The notes: a model not told the origin generated them from the sequence alone. DNA of 7,243 nt from Rubrobacter sp. (GCA_019247245.1 JAFAPF010000536.1:1-7243); one strand, 5' to 3'. Shown: positions 1 through 6,332, counted from the first letter of the stretch. Program-made: numbers and translations.

Positions 1-327
1 ATCAGCGCCAACGACTCGAAAAAGTACCCAGAAGATAGCTTCCCCAAGATGAAGGAGCGCGCCCAAGAGAAGGGGTTTAGCTTCCCCTACCTCTACGACG
101 AATCCCAAGAGGTAGCGCGCGCGTATGGCGCCGAGCGTACCCCTGAAGTTTTCCTCTTAGGGAAGGATGGTAGGCTGCTCTACCACGGCACCATCGACGA
201 CAACTATGAAGATCCTAGAGCCGTAAGGAATCACTACCTCAGGGATGCTCTCGACGCGGCTCTGGCCAGTGAAGAGCCCCCGATAGCAGAAATCCGCCCG
301 ATCGGTTGCACCATAAAGTGGAGATAG
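1..327 (+). CDS. Thioredoxin-family (redoxin/AhpC-TSA type) protein, 3' part
   Basis: The reading frame is open from base 1 and ends with TAG at 325-327, so only the last 108 codons are present and the start is outside the window. The visible part begins ISANDSKKYPED and continues FPYLYDESQEVARAYGAERTPEVFLLGKDGRLLYHGTIDD (in two halves around residues 27-66 of the fragment). This is the second half of a thioredoxin fold: the strand after the catalytic helix, the cis-proline loop (the TP of ERTPEVFL) and the last strand pair. The CxxC or peroxidatic Cys would lie upstream and cannot be checked. The ending GCTIKW is, from memory, typical of the stand-alone redoxin proteins of about 180-200 residues that act as cytoplasmic thiol oxidoreductases or peroxiredoxin-like proteins. 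Family assignment is firm; substrate and exact reaction are unknown. It is followed four bases later by a hairpin. Confidence 0.9.
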   Translation: MSANDSKKYPEDSFPKMKERAQEKGFSFPYLYDESQEVARAYGAERTPEVFLLGKDGRLLYHGTIDDNYEDPRAVRNHYLRDALDAALASEEPPIAEIRPIGCTIKWR

Positions 328-330
328 GAC

Positions 331-360
331 GCCCTCAAGTAAGCTCCAAAGACTTAGGGC
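331..360 (+). terminator. Hairpin just after the redoxin stop, possible terminator
   Basis: GCCCTCAAGT (331-340) pairs with ACTTAGGGC (352-360) as nine base pairs with one bulged C, around an 11-base loop. It starts three bases after the stop codon. No T-run follows, so it would be a terminator without U-tract or an mRNA 3'-end stabiliser. The pairing is seen in the sequence; the function is inferred from position. Confidence 0.5.
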
Positions 361-696
361 TACTAGAAACCGCTTATGGGCAAACGAGAATAGAAGATAA
401 CCCCAAATATCGGCACCTAGTCCACCGGGCAAGTAGTGCCCTAGCTATGACGAAGCAGCCTAGAAGGCCAGACGTAGCGCAGGACGAGGTTAGTGCGAGG
501 ACTATTAGCCTTGGATAGCGCGTGGTGAGAAGCTAGCCAGGGTCTTCCTTTGGTTGGATTAGCCTTCGCTGGACACTTCTCTCTGGAAACGTGATTCTCA
601 GAATGTTTAATGTCACGGGGTGACAAAAGTGACAGAAGTCTCTACTCTCTACCCTTTTGGTACTTTTATCATCCTTCAAAGCGGTGTTCATAGAAG

Positions 697-762
697 TTGA
701 TCCTGTATACGTTGGCTAGCGGTTCTAAGAAGAAGCTGGCCGAGATCCTCGAGACAGTTTGA
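697..762 (+). other. Very short open frame, possible gene remnant
   Basis: From a TTG at 697 the frame reads 21 residues, LILYTLASGSKKKLAEILET plus V, before TGA. It has the look of real coding sequence (a hydrophobic strand, then a Lys/Glu/Leu helix) but an in-frame TAG lies two codons upstream, at 691-693. I do not recognise the family. It could be a fragment of a lost gene, a small peptide or chance. Confidence 0.15.
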
Positions 763-935
763 GTAACGAAACGCGTTGGTGCCTAACTGAAGGATCGATA
801 CCAACGAATGCTACTATCACGTAAGGAATTCAGAAATTCGCACTCCTAGGTAGGAGTCCCAAGCAAAGGTTAATCCATCAAGAGTAAGACTTTGGTGAAG
901 GTAACCCCGTCCCTTATACACGAGTAAGACCTTAG

Positions 936-977
936 AGCGGTGGGGGAGCAGATGGCACTCATGTAGCCCCCACCGCT
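936..977. repeat. Perfect 11-bp inverted repeat (GC-rich stem)
   Basis: AGCGGTGGGGG (936-946) and CCCCCACCGCT (967-977) are exact reverse complements around a 20-base loop. This is the strongest stem in the window and the first of three in a 150-base block. It is GC-rich inside otherwise more AT-rich DNA and has no T-run on either side. It could be part of a structured RNA, a REP-like element or a protein-binding site. Confidence 0.75.
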
Positions 978-991
978 AATCCCCTCCTTAA

Positions 992-1032
992 GGGCGGTGG
1001 GTACCATCAGAGGGGGGTAAGTCCCTCCGCCC
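992..1032. repeat. Second GC-rich imperfect hairpin, related to the first
   Basis: GGGCG (992-996) pairs with CGCCC (1028-1032), and GAGGG (1010-1014) continues the stem with CCCTC (1023-1027), leaving a 13-base bulge on the left side. The left arm GCGGTGGG is shared with the hairpin at 936-977. The following TACCATC resembles part of that hairpin's loop read on the other strand (GCCATC). The two may therefore be related copies. An alternative pairing of CCCCTC (981-986) with GAGGGG (1010-1015) is also possible. Confidence 0.5.
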
Positions 1033-1063
1033 AGGATGCCGGGACCCGAAAACCCCAGCAATG

Positions 1064-1086
1064 GTGGCTCGCCCAGAATGAGCCAC
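1064..1086. repeat. Perfect 7-bp inverted repeat, third stem of the block
   Basis: GTGGCTC (1064-1070) and GAGCCAC (1080-1086) are exact reverse complements around the nine bases GCCCAGAAT. Flanking AATG (1060-1063) and CATT (1089-1092) could extend the stem past a two-base AA bulge. It closes the foldable block that starts at 936. Confidence 0.6.
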
Positions 1087-1180
1087 AACATTTAGTGTAC
1101 TAAAAAACGTTAAGCCTTGTCTAGTTTTCTTAAATCTCTCGAAATACGCAAGTGCGGTAAGAATTTCTAGTCTAATAGTG

Positions 1181-1220
1181 TGCCAAAAGCCTCTCACCCA
1201 TCCTTCAGTCGCTTTTGGTA
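1181..1220 (-). terminator. Hairpin downstream of the amidase gene, possible terminator
   Basis: CCAAAAGC (1183-1190) and GCTTTTGG (1211-1218) are exact reverse complements. One G-T wobble and one further A-T pair extend the stem to ten at 1181-1220, around a 20-base loop. It lies about 33 bases past the amidase stop when read on the minus strand. No clear T-run follows. It is a plausible transcript end for the amidase, inferred from position only. Confidence 0.4.
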
Positions 1221-1252
1221 TTGCCTCCTTAGTGCTAAGTGATGCTATAGGA

Positions 1253-1915
1253 CTAAGGCCCAGCGGCTATTTGCTTAAGCACCTGAAGACGAAGTGGCCC
1301 ACGATATGACATATCAGATTTACGGGAGGTCCACTCCCTGTGGTGAATTACCCTAGCGCTAGTCCACCCATATGAACTGCATAGTGCTGCACAACAGCGT
1401 ACAAGAGCCTCTATCTGAACGGGAGGATAAGGATCATCAAACAGTCCTGTATTTTGCACCTCAATGCCGTAGAACCATTGGTTGCCAGACATATCGTCTG
1501 ATAAATGCAACACAGTTACGTCCTCAATAGGTGGAACATCTTGCCTGACTTGTTCTAGTACTTGGCTGTTGCCCAAACCAGCGTGGTTTACTTTAAGAGC
1601 TGCGATTATGTGAGCTACTCCGGAGCGAGCTAACAAAATATTACACAAGGGCGGAGGAATATCGTCCCTTGGTCTTCCCGTATCACGAACTACGTGAAGC
1701 GAAGGAGCATCGCCTATACGATTCCCACCAGTGTGGTGCACGATTATTCCCTCTGGTGTAAACGGTAAATTGCCTCTTGTTCTCCAATCCCTTTCCTCAA
1801 CAACGTGTACTTCCCAGTCTTGAAGAACAGAAGCGAGGTTCACGAGGTTGCTTGGTGCACCTTGCTCTTCATTCTTTCTTCGGTACATATCCTTATTTGG
1901 CTCCCCCAAAATCAC
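1253..1915 (-). CDS. N-acetylmuramoyl-L-alanine amidase, phage endolysin type (Amidase_2/PGRP fold)
   Basis: The 220-residue product should cut the bond between N-acetylmuramic acid and L-Ala of peptidoglycan using zinc. Key sites by alignment from memory to T7 lysozyme-like amidases: His60 in IIVHHTGG (first zinc ligand), His192 in IHHREW (second), Lys199 and Asp201 in SRKSD (catalytic Lys and third ligand), plus YGIEVQNTG at 149-157. The segment PPPLCNILLARSG then NHAG (88-113) matches the core of lysins of this type, though the usual His after LC is Asn92. There is no signal peptide, membrane segment or separate wall-binding domain, which fits a cytoplasmic lysin released by a holin. The start is GTG at 1915, with GGGGAG five bases upstream; it overlaps the TGA of the broken polymerase gene (GTGA). 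By eye the base use is more AT-rich than in the GT39 gene, in line with acquired DNA. The frame is intact. Confidence 0.85.
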   Translation of the reverse strand: MILGEPNKDMYRRKNEEQGAPSNLVNLASVLQDWEVHVVEERDWRTRGNLPFTPEGIIVHHTGGNRIGDAPSLHVVRDTGRPRDDIPPPLCNILLARSGVAHIIAALKVNHAGLGNSQVLEQVRQDVPPIEDVTVLHLSDDMSGNQWFYGIEVQNTGLFDDPYPPVQIEALVRCCAALCSSYGWTSARVIHHREWTSRKSDMSYRGPLRLQVLKQIAAGP

Positions 1916-2641
1916 CCCTTCTCTCCCCAGTTGTTAGCAATAGTAACCTCTACTGATACGTGAGTATCCAGCCCAAGTACTTCGGCCATGCTGTCGAGCA
2001 TGCGCTGCTCTAGCCACGCTCTGCCAACACCAGCGTGCTCTTCGTCGATCTCTATACTATCTCGTCGTGGATCATGTTGACGACCTTTGGGTCCCCCGGG
2101 CATTCACCCCTCCTCTCCCAAAGAAGCGCCGCTGCGTGCTTGAATCCGTCACCGGCGCTGCCCTGAATCGGGGTGTTCAGCCCAAGCTGGTATTGACTTC
2201 GCCACTTACCAAAGCGACGCTCTACGTCCAACAGCCGCAGGCGTCCACAGAGGGCGCACGTGCGGTCCTCTCCACGATCAGCCTTCCTGCACTCGGCTGT
2301 ATACCACTGCTTCAAGGCTGGATAAGTATCTAGGAAACGGTCTATGAGACTTTGCGCATCCTCTTTCGAGGTTTGAACCCCGAACTTATTCTTTACTCGC
2401 CACGCTAGCCCGTTGGCCGTAATACCGTAGAGCATGCCGAAGGAGACCATCTCTTGGCCTTGGGCCTGAAGGCTCTCACCTCTTGAGCGGTGATAGGACA
2501 ACCACTCCGGTTTGGGTCAGACTCGAGTATCCCGCACGCGGTTAAAGAGTGGATGTCTTCGCTGCGCCTGAAGGCCTCTAACAGCTTCTCCTCTTTTGAG
2601 ATCACGGCGGCTGTGACCAGTTCGATCTGTTTGTAATTTCA
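1912..2641 (-). pseudogene. Family A (polA-like) DNA polymerase, 3' remnant with two frameshifts
   Basis: Three consecutive frames on the minus strand together give the palm/fingers C-terminal half of a family A polymerase. Segment one (about 2638-2456) has NYKQIEL, a motif A relative of DYSQIEL in which the catalytic Asp reads Asn, then SKEEKLLEAF and SEDIHSLTA. Segment two (about 2455-2052) has motif B, MVSFGMLYG, then NTPIQGSAGDGFKHAA and motif C, MIHDEIV, which stops at TAG 2052-2054. Segment three (about 2055-1912) continues IEIDEEHAGVGRAWLEQRM and ends WGEKG. Each junction is explained by one missing base: near 2451-2460 and near 2052-2058. Neither junction is in a homopolymer, so routine sequencing error is less likely. 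Everything before motif A (5'-3' exonuclease or proofreading part and thumb) is absent, and an in-frame TGA sits at 2639-2641. The gene cannot make an active enzyme. It was probably the replication polymerase of a phage or plasmid, as shown by the adjoining lysin. Confidence 0.88.
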
Positions 2642-2661
2642 CGTATACAAGGCACGTGAAA
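2637..2661. repeat. 8-bp inverted repeat at the polymerase truncation point
   Basis: TTTCACGT (2637-2644) and ACGTGAAA (2654-2661) are exact reverse complements around nine bases. The left arm begins exactly where the homology to polymerase motif A ends. It may mark the break that removed the 5' half of the gene, or be an operator or end sequence left from a mobile element. Confidence 0.5.
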
Positions 2662-2688
2662 GGGTGCCCACACAAGGGTGCCCACACC
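2661..2688. repeat. 14-bp tandem repeat, two copies
   Basis: AGGGTGCCCACACA (2661-2674) is followed directly by AGGGTGCCCACACC (2675-2688), 13 of 14 bases the same. It adjoins the inverted repeat at 2637-2661 and lies between the dead polymerase and the end of the GT39 gene. Possible origins are replication slippage, a small iteron pair or junction debris. Confidence 0.7.
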
Positions 2689-2758
2689 TCAGCCCTGTCG
2701 TCACATTCGTCGAGGGAGGGATGGAGCGCTCTCCTCTATGCTTCTTCTTTGCACGTTA

Positions 2759-4834
2759 TCAGCTACCCCCCGTACTACAGTCGTATAGACTCGGAGCCCT
2801 CTGAGAATCTCCTCCCTGATCGGAGGTTGGTGAGGATTGCCACAGCTCCTGTGGAACCTGCTCACAGTTGTCTTGTACCCAGGTTGCCGATTCGTTTTGC
2901 GAGGATCCTCTCGGACCTCCTTGCGAGATTAGGAAGTAGCGCACAGTGCCTTTGTTTATGAGGTTGGCAAGCTGGTCGGTACTGAAGACCGGGTCACGAC
3001 CCATAAATCCTCCAATTGAGATCACGGGTTCGTCTGTCTTTAGAATGACTGGGACTGCACTGAAGGCGTTTGTATCGGCGACTAAGTACTCGGCATTGCC
3101 TTGATGAGCCTGCAGATAATCTATTAGCATCGGATCTGCTTCACCCATTCCGGAATTCATGTCAGATGAAGCCTGTTGTGGTTGCGGACCGCCGATCGGC
3201 GATCGGGTCTCGGTACCATACATCATCGTATAAGTGGACCAGATCAGTGGTGCCGCAAGGAGAGATAGTACTGCCACAACTACCGCGACTTTCGGGTAAG
3301 TGTCCCCTTTCCACTGTAATCTCAGACGTAGAATCATCAATCCTACGGCTGCAACCAGGCACAATCCTACGATCGAAGGTGCTAGCCAGTGGCCCCAATC
3401 CTCCTCGTAATCGGCTAGGATGATGTAGGCGTGCAGGGTAGCTATGCTCAAAAGCGTCAAGGGCAATAGCCATCCGCGCCAACCCACGCTACGGTAATCC
3501 TTCCACAACGCCACCACGCCTGCGCCTACCAGCGCAGCGATAGCCGGGGCAAGCATAACCAGATAGTAGCGACCGAAGCGGCCAGCAACGCTGAAGAACA
3601 CAACCTGTGTTAGGAACCACATCCCCCACAGCACTAGAGCTCCTTGGCGTCGGTCGAGCGACAGTTGGGGAAGGTTCTTGAAGAAGGAGACTACCTTCAA
3701 GAACCACCGCCTCCATAGCGGAAGCCCCTGAAGTTGCTGGTTGATGGGCGGCAGAGGGCGGTTCTGCCAGCTAGCCACCAACAGTCCTACAATGGCTAGA
3801 GGCAACAGCCATCCTATCTGTCCCGCGAGCTGTCCGTTGAGAAGTCTGAAAGGTCCCGGATCCCCAATCTCGTGACTCATCCACCCCATCGGCCCGCTAT
3901 TCTCCTGAGAGGCTTGAGAGCCGGACGGCTGTTGCGCAGAATCCCCATGGGACATTCCCATCGTTGTGAGCAGAGCCTCGCCCCCTGGCAAGCGATCCAG
4001 TGGCAGGCGATTCAGGCCGTTCCAGCCGACAACCAGATTTAGTTCAGAATTGTTGGAGCTGGAGCCGACGTAGGGTCGCTGATCGGTAGGAGTAAGATCT
4101 ACAATCACGACCCATGATAGCGACACTACCAGCAGCATGACTGTAGCAAGGCCGAGGTGAAGCGCCCGCTGCCGCAGGCGTACCGGAGCTGCCACCAGAT
4201 ACAGCAGATAGAAGGCTGGCAGAACCAAAAATACTTCTGTCATCTTGATATTGAAACCCAGACCGATGAAGAGAGCACATACTAGCAACCAGCGCAGCCG
4301 GCCGGTTTCGATAGAGACGATTAGAGCCCAGGCTGCCAAGAGCACGGCAAGGACCAGCAGACTATCGACATCATTATTGCGGCTTGTAGCTACGCTAATC
4401 GGGGTGAGAGCCAGAGCTAGCGCGGCCACTAAACCTGCTACCGGACCAAACACTCGGCGCACCATGTGGTAGAGGAGTGCGACAGAGAGAATCCCCGCCA
4501 ACGCCTGTGGGAGCAAAAGGCTCCAGCCCTGAAAGCCGAAGAGGTAGGCGCTTGCAGCCTGCATCCACAATCCCAAAGGGGGCTTATCCACTGTTACAAA
4601 GCCGGCGTCAAAGGAGGCGAAGAAGAGGTTATGCCAACTGATTAGCATGTCCTTGACAGTAGCAGCGTAGTAGGTATTACCGTAACCCCCATTTGCTAAG
4701 CGGAATAGGTTCAAGACGCCTGACAAGATAAGAACAGCGATCAGGGCAAGCTTATGCCATGATACCTTCGCCCTTAGCGTAGGTACCCTGTGGGGAGGGA
4801 TGAGGCGTTTCTGGGCTAGTAGTTCCTGGGTCAT
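2759..4834 (-). CDS. GT39-family membrane glycosyltransferase (YkcB-like, ArnT/PMT superfamily)
   Basis: The 691-residue product is a multi-spanning GT-C transferase that would move a sugar from a polyprenyl-phosphate donor to an acceptor outside the membrane. In order: a basic cytoplasmic N-terminus (1-27); a first membrane helix (about 29-47); a long outer loop with NTYYAATVKDML (53-64) and VTVDKPPLG (80-88), the signature of YkcB-type GT39 proteins; then SRNNDVDSL (151-159), GFNIKMTE (193-200) and many hydrophobic spans up to about 535, with RFGRYYLVMLAP at 419-430. A soluble C-terminal domain (about 545-691) contains YLVADTN, ISIGGFMGRDP and RYFLISQGG, as in YkcB C-terminal domains; Cys657 and Cys686 could form a disulfide. 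Length is normal and the frame is intact, ending in tandem TGA TAA. The start is ATG at 4834 with GGAGG only three bases upstream; no other start codon fits. Donor and acceptor are unknown; teichoic acid, other wall glycans and proteins are all possible. Confidence 0.92.
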   Translation of the reverse strand: MTQELLAQKRLIPPHRVPTLRAKVSWHKLALIAVLILSGVLNLFRLANGGYGNTYYAATVKDMLISWHNLFFASFDAGFVTVDKPPLGLWMQAASAYLFGFQGWSLLLPQALAGILSVALLYHMVRRVFGPVAGLVAALALALTPISVATSRNNDVDSLLVLAVLLAAWALIVSIETGRLRWLLVCALFIGLGFNIKMTEVFLVLPAFYLLYLVAAPVRLRQRALHLGLATVMLLVVSLSWVVIVDLTPTDQRPYVGSSSNNSELNLVVGWNGLNRLPLDRLPGGEALLTTMGMSHGDSAQQPSGSQASQENSGPMGWMSHEIGDPGPFRLLNGQLAGQIGWLLPLAIVGLLVASWQNRPLPPINQQLQGLPLWRRWFLKVVSFFKNLPQLSLDRRQGALVLWGMWFLTQVVFFSVAGRFGRYYLVMLAPAIAALVGAGVVALWKDYRSVGWRGWLLPLTLLSIATLHAYIILADYEEDWGHWLAPSIVGLCLVAAVGLMILRLRLQWKGDTYPKVAVVVAVLSLLAAPLIWSTYTMMYGTETRSPIGGPQPQQASSDMNSGMGEADPMLIDYLQAHQGNAEYLVADTNAFSAVPVILKTDEPVISIGGFMGRDPVFSTDQLANLINKGTVRYFLISQGGPRGSSQNESATWVQDNCEQVPQELWQSSPTSDQGGDSQRAPSLYDCSTGGS

Positions 4835-4885
4835 AATCCTCCGCGTCGCTCTCTGATGTCCTCCTTGGGAGTCTAGAACACGAAC

Positions 4886-4923
4886 TTATGAAAAGCCTTT
4901 GATCGATTTATGAGTTTTCATAA
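4886..4923. promoter_or_regulatory. TTATGA-type inverted repeats upstream of the GT39 gene, possible operator
   Basis: TTATGAAAA (4886-4894) and TTTTCATAA (4915-4923) are exact reverse complements around 20 bases. Inside this, TTATGA (4908-4913) and TCATAA (4918-4923) form a second palindrome with spacer GTTT. Three copies of the half-site TTATGA thus lie 52-89 bases before the GT39 start codon. The arrangement fits a dimeric repressor or activator site, but I cannot name the regulator. A stem in the GT39 leader mRNA is the alternative. Confidence 0.5.
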
Positions 4924-4996
4924 CAACAACTCTCAGAAATGGTTGTCGTAGGGAGAGCGTATCGAGGTGTTTGCAACTCCTGGTAGCCTGCGACTT

Positions 4997-5034
4997 GAGG
5001 TACGGGAGACCCTGGGAGCACCCTGTGTACCCTC
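4997..5034. repeat. Imperfect inverted repeat with ACCCT repeats
   Basis: GAGGTAC (4997-5003) pairs with GTACCCTC (5027-5034) with one extra C. The loop holds two copies each of GGGAG and ACCCTG, and a third ACCCT lies in the right arm. It lies in the middle of the divergent intergenic region. No function is evident. Confidence 0.3.
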
Positions 5035-5047
5035 TAGAGTAAGCTCC

Positions 5048-5061
5048 TTTGATATATCAAA
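5048..5061. promoter_or_regulatory. Perfect 14-bp palindrome, possible operator
   Basis: TTTGATATATCAAA reads the same on both strands. A 14-base perfect palindrome in intergenic DNA is suggestive of a dimeric regulator site. The regulator and the gene it would control (GT39 to the left or the exported protein to the right) cannot be told from the sequence. Confidence 0.45.
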
Positions 5062-5178
5062 AACGGTGGTTTGACGAACTTAAACGTGCTGCTTTTTTGA
5101 GACGAGACTACTAGGCAAACGAAGATTCCGCGACGTTGCGAGAGTGTAGCGAACAGACATAGAGGCGATACCCCCCTC

Positions 5179-5205
5179 AAGTCTGGACCCTAACTATCCA
5201 GACTT
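5179..5205. promoter_or_regulatory. Perfect 9-bp inverted repeat just upstream of a promoter
   Basis: AAGTCTGGA (5179-5187) and TCCAGACTT (5197-5205) are exact reverse complements around nine bases. The element ends 15 bases before the -35 box at 5221. The position fits an activator site or a terminator insulating the promoter. There is no T-run after it on either strand, which argues against a standard intrinsic terminator. Confidence 0.5.
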
Positions 5206-5220
5206 CGCTTAATAGCCGCC

Positions 5221-5249
5221 TTGAATTAGAGTGCAGGGTCAGCTATAGA
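5221..5249 (+). promoter_or_regulatory. Sigma70-like promoter for the exported protein gene
   Basis: TTGAAT (5221-5226) and TATAGA (5244-5249) are 17 bases apart, the ideal spacing, each with four of six consensus bases. Transcription would begin near 5256, about 50 bases before the TTG at 5305. This is a consensus match by eye, without experimental support. Confidence 0.5.
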
Positions 5250-5304
5250 TATCCGTTGATCGAATCTGCTGCTCTGATGAGAGTACGAACTGGATGGGAG
5301 AGAG

Positions 5305-6294
5305 TTGAGACTGTTGTCTATACCTTCCTCCTTTGGACAACCGTATCGATCACTTAAGGTTAGCGACTTGATCGATCTACAAAGCCGGAAAACGCTAGCT
5401 TTGGTTGTGACCTTTGCCCTATCCTTCTGTGCCCTGATCTTCCTTCCCAGCAAGGAGGCTCAGGCGCAACCGACCCAACTAGGAGCATCTACCTTAAAAG
5501 TGGCCCCTGTATGCAGCACGTTGTCAGGGCCGATACCTATGGTAGGCGATGTTAGAACCACTACCTCCGTCATTACTTCGAATTTTTCGTGCAAAATTTC
5601 CGCCAATCAACAACACCTCACACTACAAACTGGCAGAGAGGGTGCCAAAGCGGCAACATCTCCTGTAAAGACCTTCCCAACCGATCCCAACCTTGCGCCA
5701 GCAGGCACCAATACACCTAGAGGTACATCTGCACGCCAACAGATACCTGCCCTGAAATCCGATCTAATGCTCGCGACGTCTCCTGCATCTGTGAGCCCAC
5801 CTCTAGGTAAGGACGGAGCACGTGTACCGATCGGCTCGGGATTCCTAAAAAGTAGGCCGGCAAAGATCTTCAAAAACAATGCTACAAACATTTTGGGGAC
5901 TGCAAAAGCTAAATCCGTGTCCGCCTTGCCAGCCAAGCACGAGAGCCCGGGTAACACGGTGCTAAGGAGCTCATTCTCCGGAGGAGACGCCTCGCTAGCA
6001 CCTACGCTTCGAGCTGCAGTAGCCCCCAAAGCTGTTCCCGCTGAAAAGAAGCGGAGTTCTCCGAAGCATGCCACACAAGCACCCACTTCTCCCTTCACAC
6101 TGCTGATTGGAGAGATCTCCTCTTCACTATTAGGCAGCCAGGCAGAGCCTGCGGGTAGTAGTACTCTGCTACCGCTAGGCGTGTTGGCCTCTAGTTTAAT
6201 GTTGCTTAAACGTTACGGCAGATTATGGTTGGCGTTTGTCGACCTGCCAAAGCTGAATTCAATCCTGCTCCCACTCTTAGAGCACCCCGGGTAG
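5305..6294 (+). CDS. Sec-exported Ala/Ser/Pro/Thr-rich protein of unknown function
   Basis: I do not recognise the family. From the TTG at 5305 (GGGAG four bases before) it has 329 residues. An in-frame TTG at 5368 (residue 22), with AAGG eight bases before, would give a more normal signal peptide and may be the true start. The signal peptide is visible: Arg28-Lys29, hydrophobic 31-47, and likely cleavage after EAQA (Ala54). The mature part to about 260 is low-complexity, rich in Ala, Ser, Pro, Thr and Lys, with only Cys70 and Cys96 as likely disulfide partners. A hydrophobic segment STLLPLGVLASSLMLL (286-301) followed by LysArg looks like a C-terminal membrane anchor. There is no LPXTG, although LPLG (289-292) is reminiscent. 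A second hydrophobic tail (306-325) is unusual. It is likely an envelope protein with a flexible stalk, and its Ser/Thr/Pro content would suit glycosylation. The promoter at 5221-5249 precedes it. Confidence 0.65.
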   Translation: MRLLSIPSSFGQPYRSLKVSDLIDLQSRKTLALVVTFALSFCALIFLPSKEAQAQPTQLGASTLKVAPVCSTLSGPIPMVGDVRTTTSVITSNFSCKISANQQHLTLQTGREGAKAATSPVKTFPTDPNLAPAGTNTPRGTSARQQIPALKSDLMLATSPASVSPPLGKDGARVPIGSGFLKSRPAKIFKNNATNILGTAKAKSVSALPAKHESPGNTVLRSSFSGGDASLAPTLRAAVAPKAVPAEKKRSSPKHATQAPTSPFTLLIGEISSSLLGSQAEPAGSSTLLPLGVLASSLMLLKRYGRLWLAFVDLPKLNSILLPLLEHPG

Positions 6295-6332
6295 TCTCCC
6301 CTCTCGATCAATCCTCCTTTACAAGCACTCTT

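Larger units (their letters stand above)
361..1252. other. Gene-poor stretch with several small inverted repeats
   Basis: No reading frame here gives a protein I recognise or a convincing start with ribosome site. The short frames on both strands (up to about 70 codons) look like chance openings. Structure that can be seen: a TGTCAC-GGG-GTGACA hairpin at 611-625 followed by a further GTGACA at 629-634; CGTTGGT/ACCAACG arms at 774-780 and 800-806; ACTCCTA-GG-TAGGAGT at 842-857; and a direct repeat GAGTAAGAC at 882-890 and 922-930. The foldable block 936-1086 and the stem at 1181-1220 are listed separately. The stretch may be decayed mobile-element DNA, since it lies downstream of the lysin/polymerase remnant. 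Confidence 0.6.

Noticed and set aside
870..1091. Minus-strand open frame of 73 codons from TTG 1091
   Set aside because: The product is Gly/Pro-rich and unrecognised, no good ribosome site was seen, and the frame lies over strong inverted repeats that alone explain the sequence. Kept only as an alternative in the findings.
2245..2300. CALC in the polymerase remnant as a possible zinc knuckle
   Set aside because: Only one Cys pair with an isolated upstream Cys; the segment falls between motifs B and C, where variable insertions occur.
2365..2390. T-arm-like GGGTTCAAACC on the minus strand, hinting at a tRNA
   Set aside because: It lies inside well-matched polymerase sequence (NKFGVQTSKED) and there is no cloverleaf around it.
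2661..2688. CRISPR-like repeat pair
   Set aside because: The two 14-bp units are directly adjacent with no spacer and there are only two.
5071..5098. TTGACG followed by TTTTTT at 16 bases as a promoter
   Set aside because: The -35 is good but the -10 candidate has no TATAAT character, and the next AT-rich candidate is 32 bases away.
5607..6098. 163-codon open frame on the minus strand
   Set aside because: It is antisense to the exported-protein gene, which has a clear signal peptide, promoter and C-terminal anchor; the antisense product has no recognisable features.
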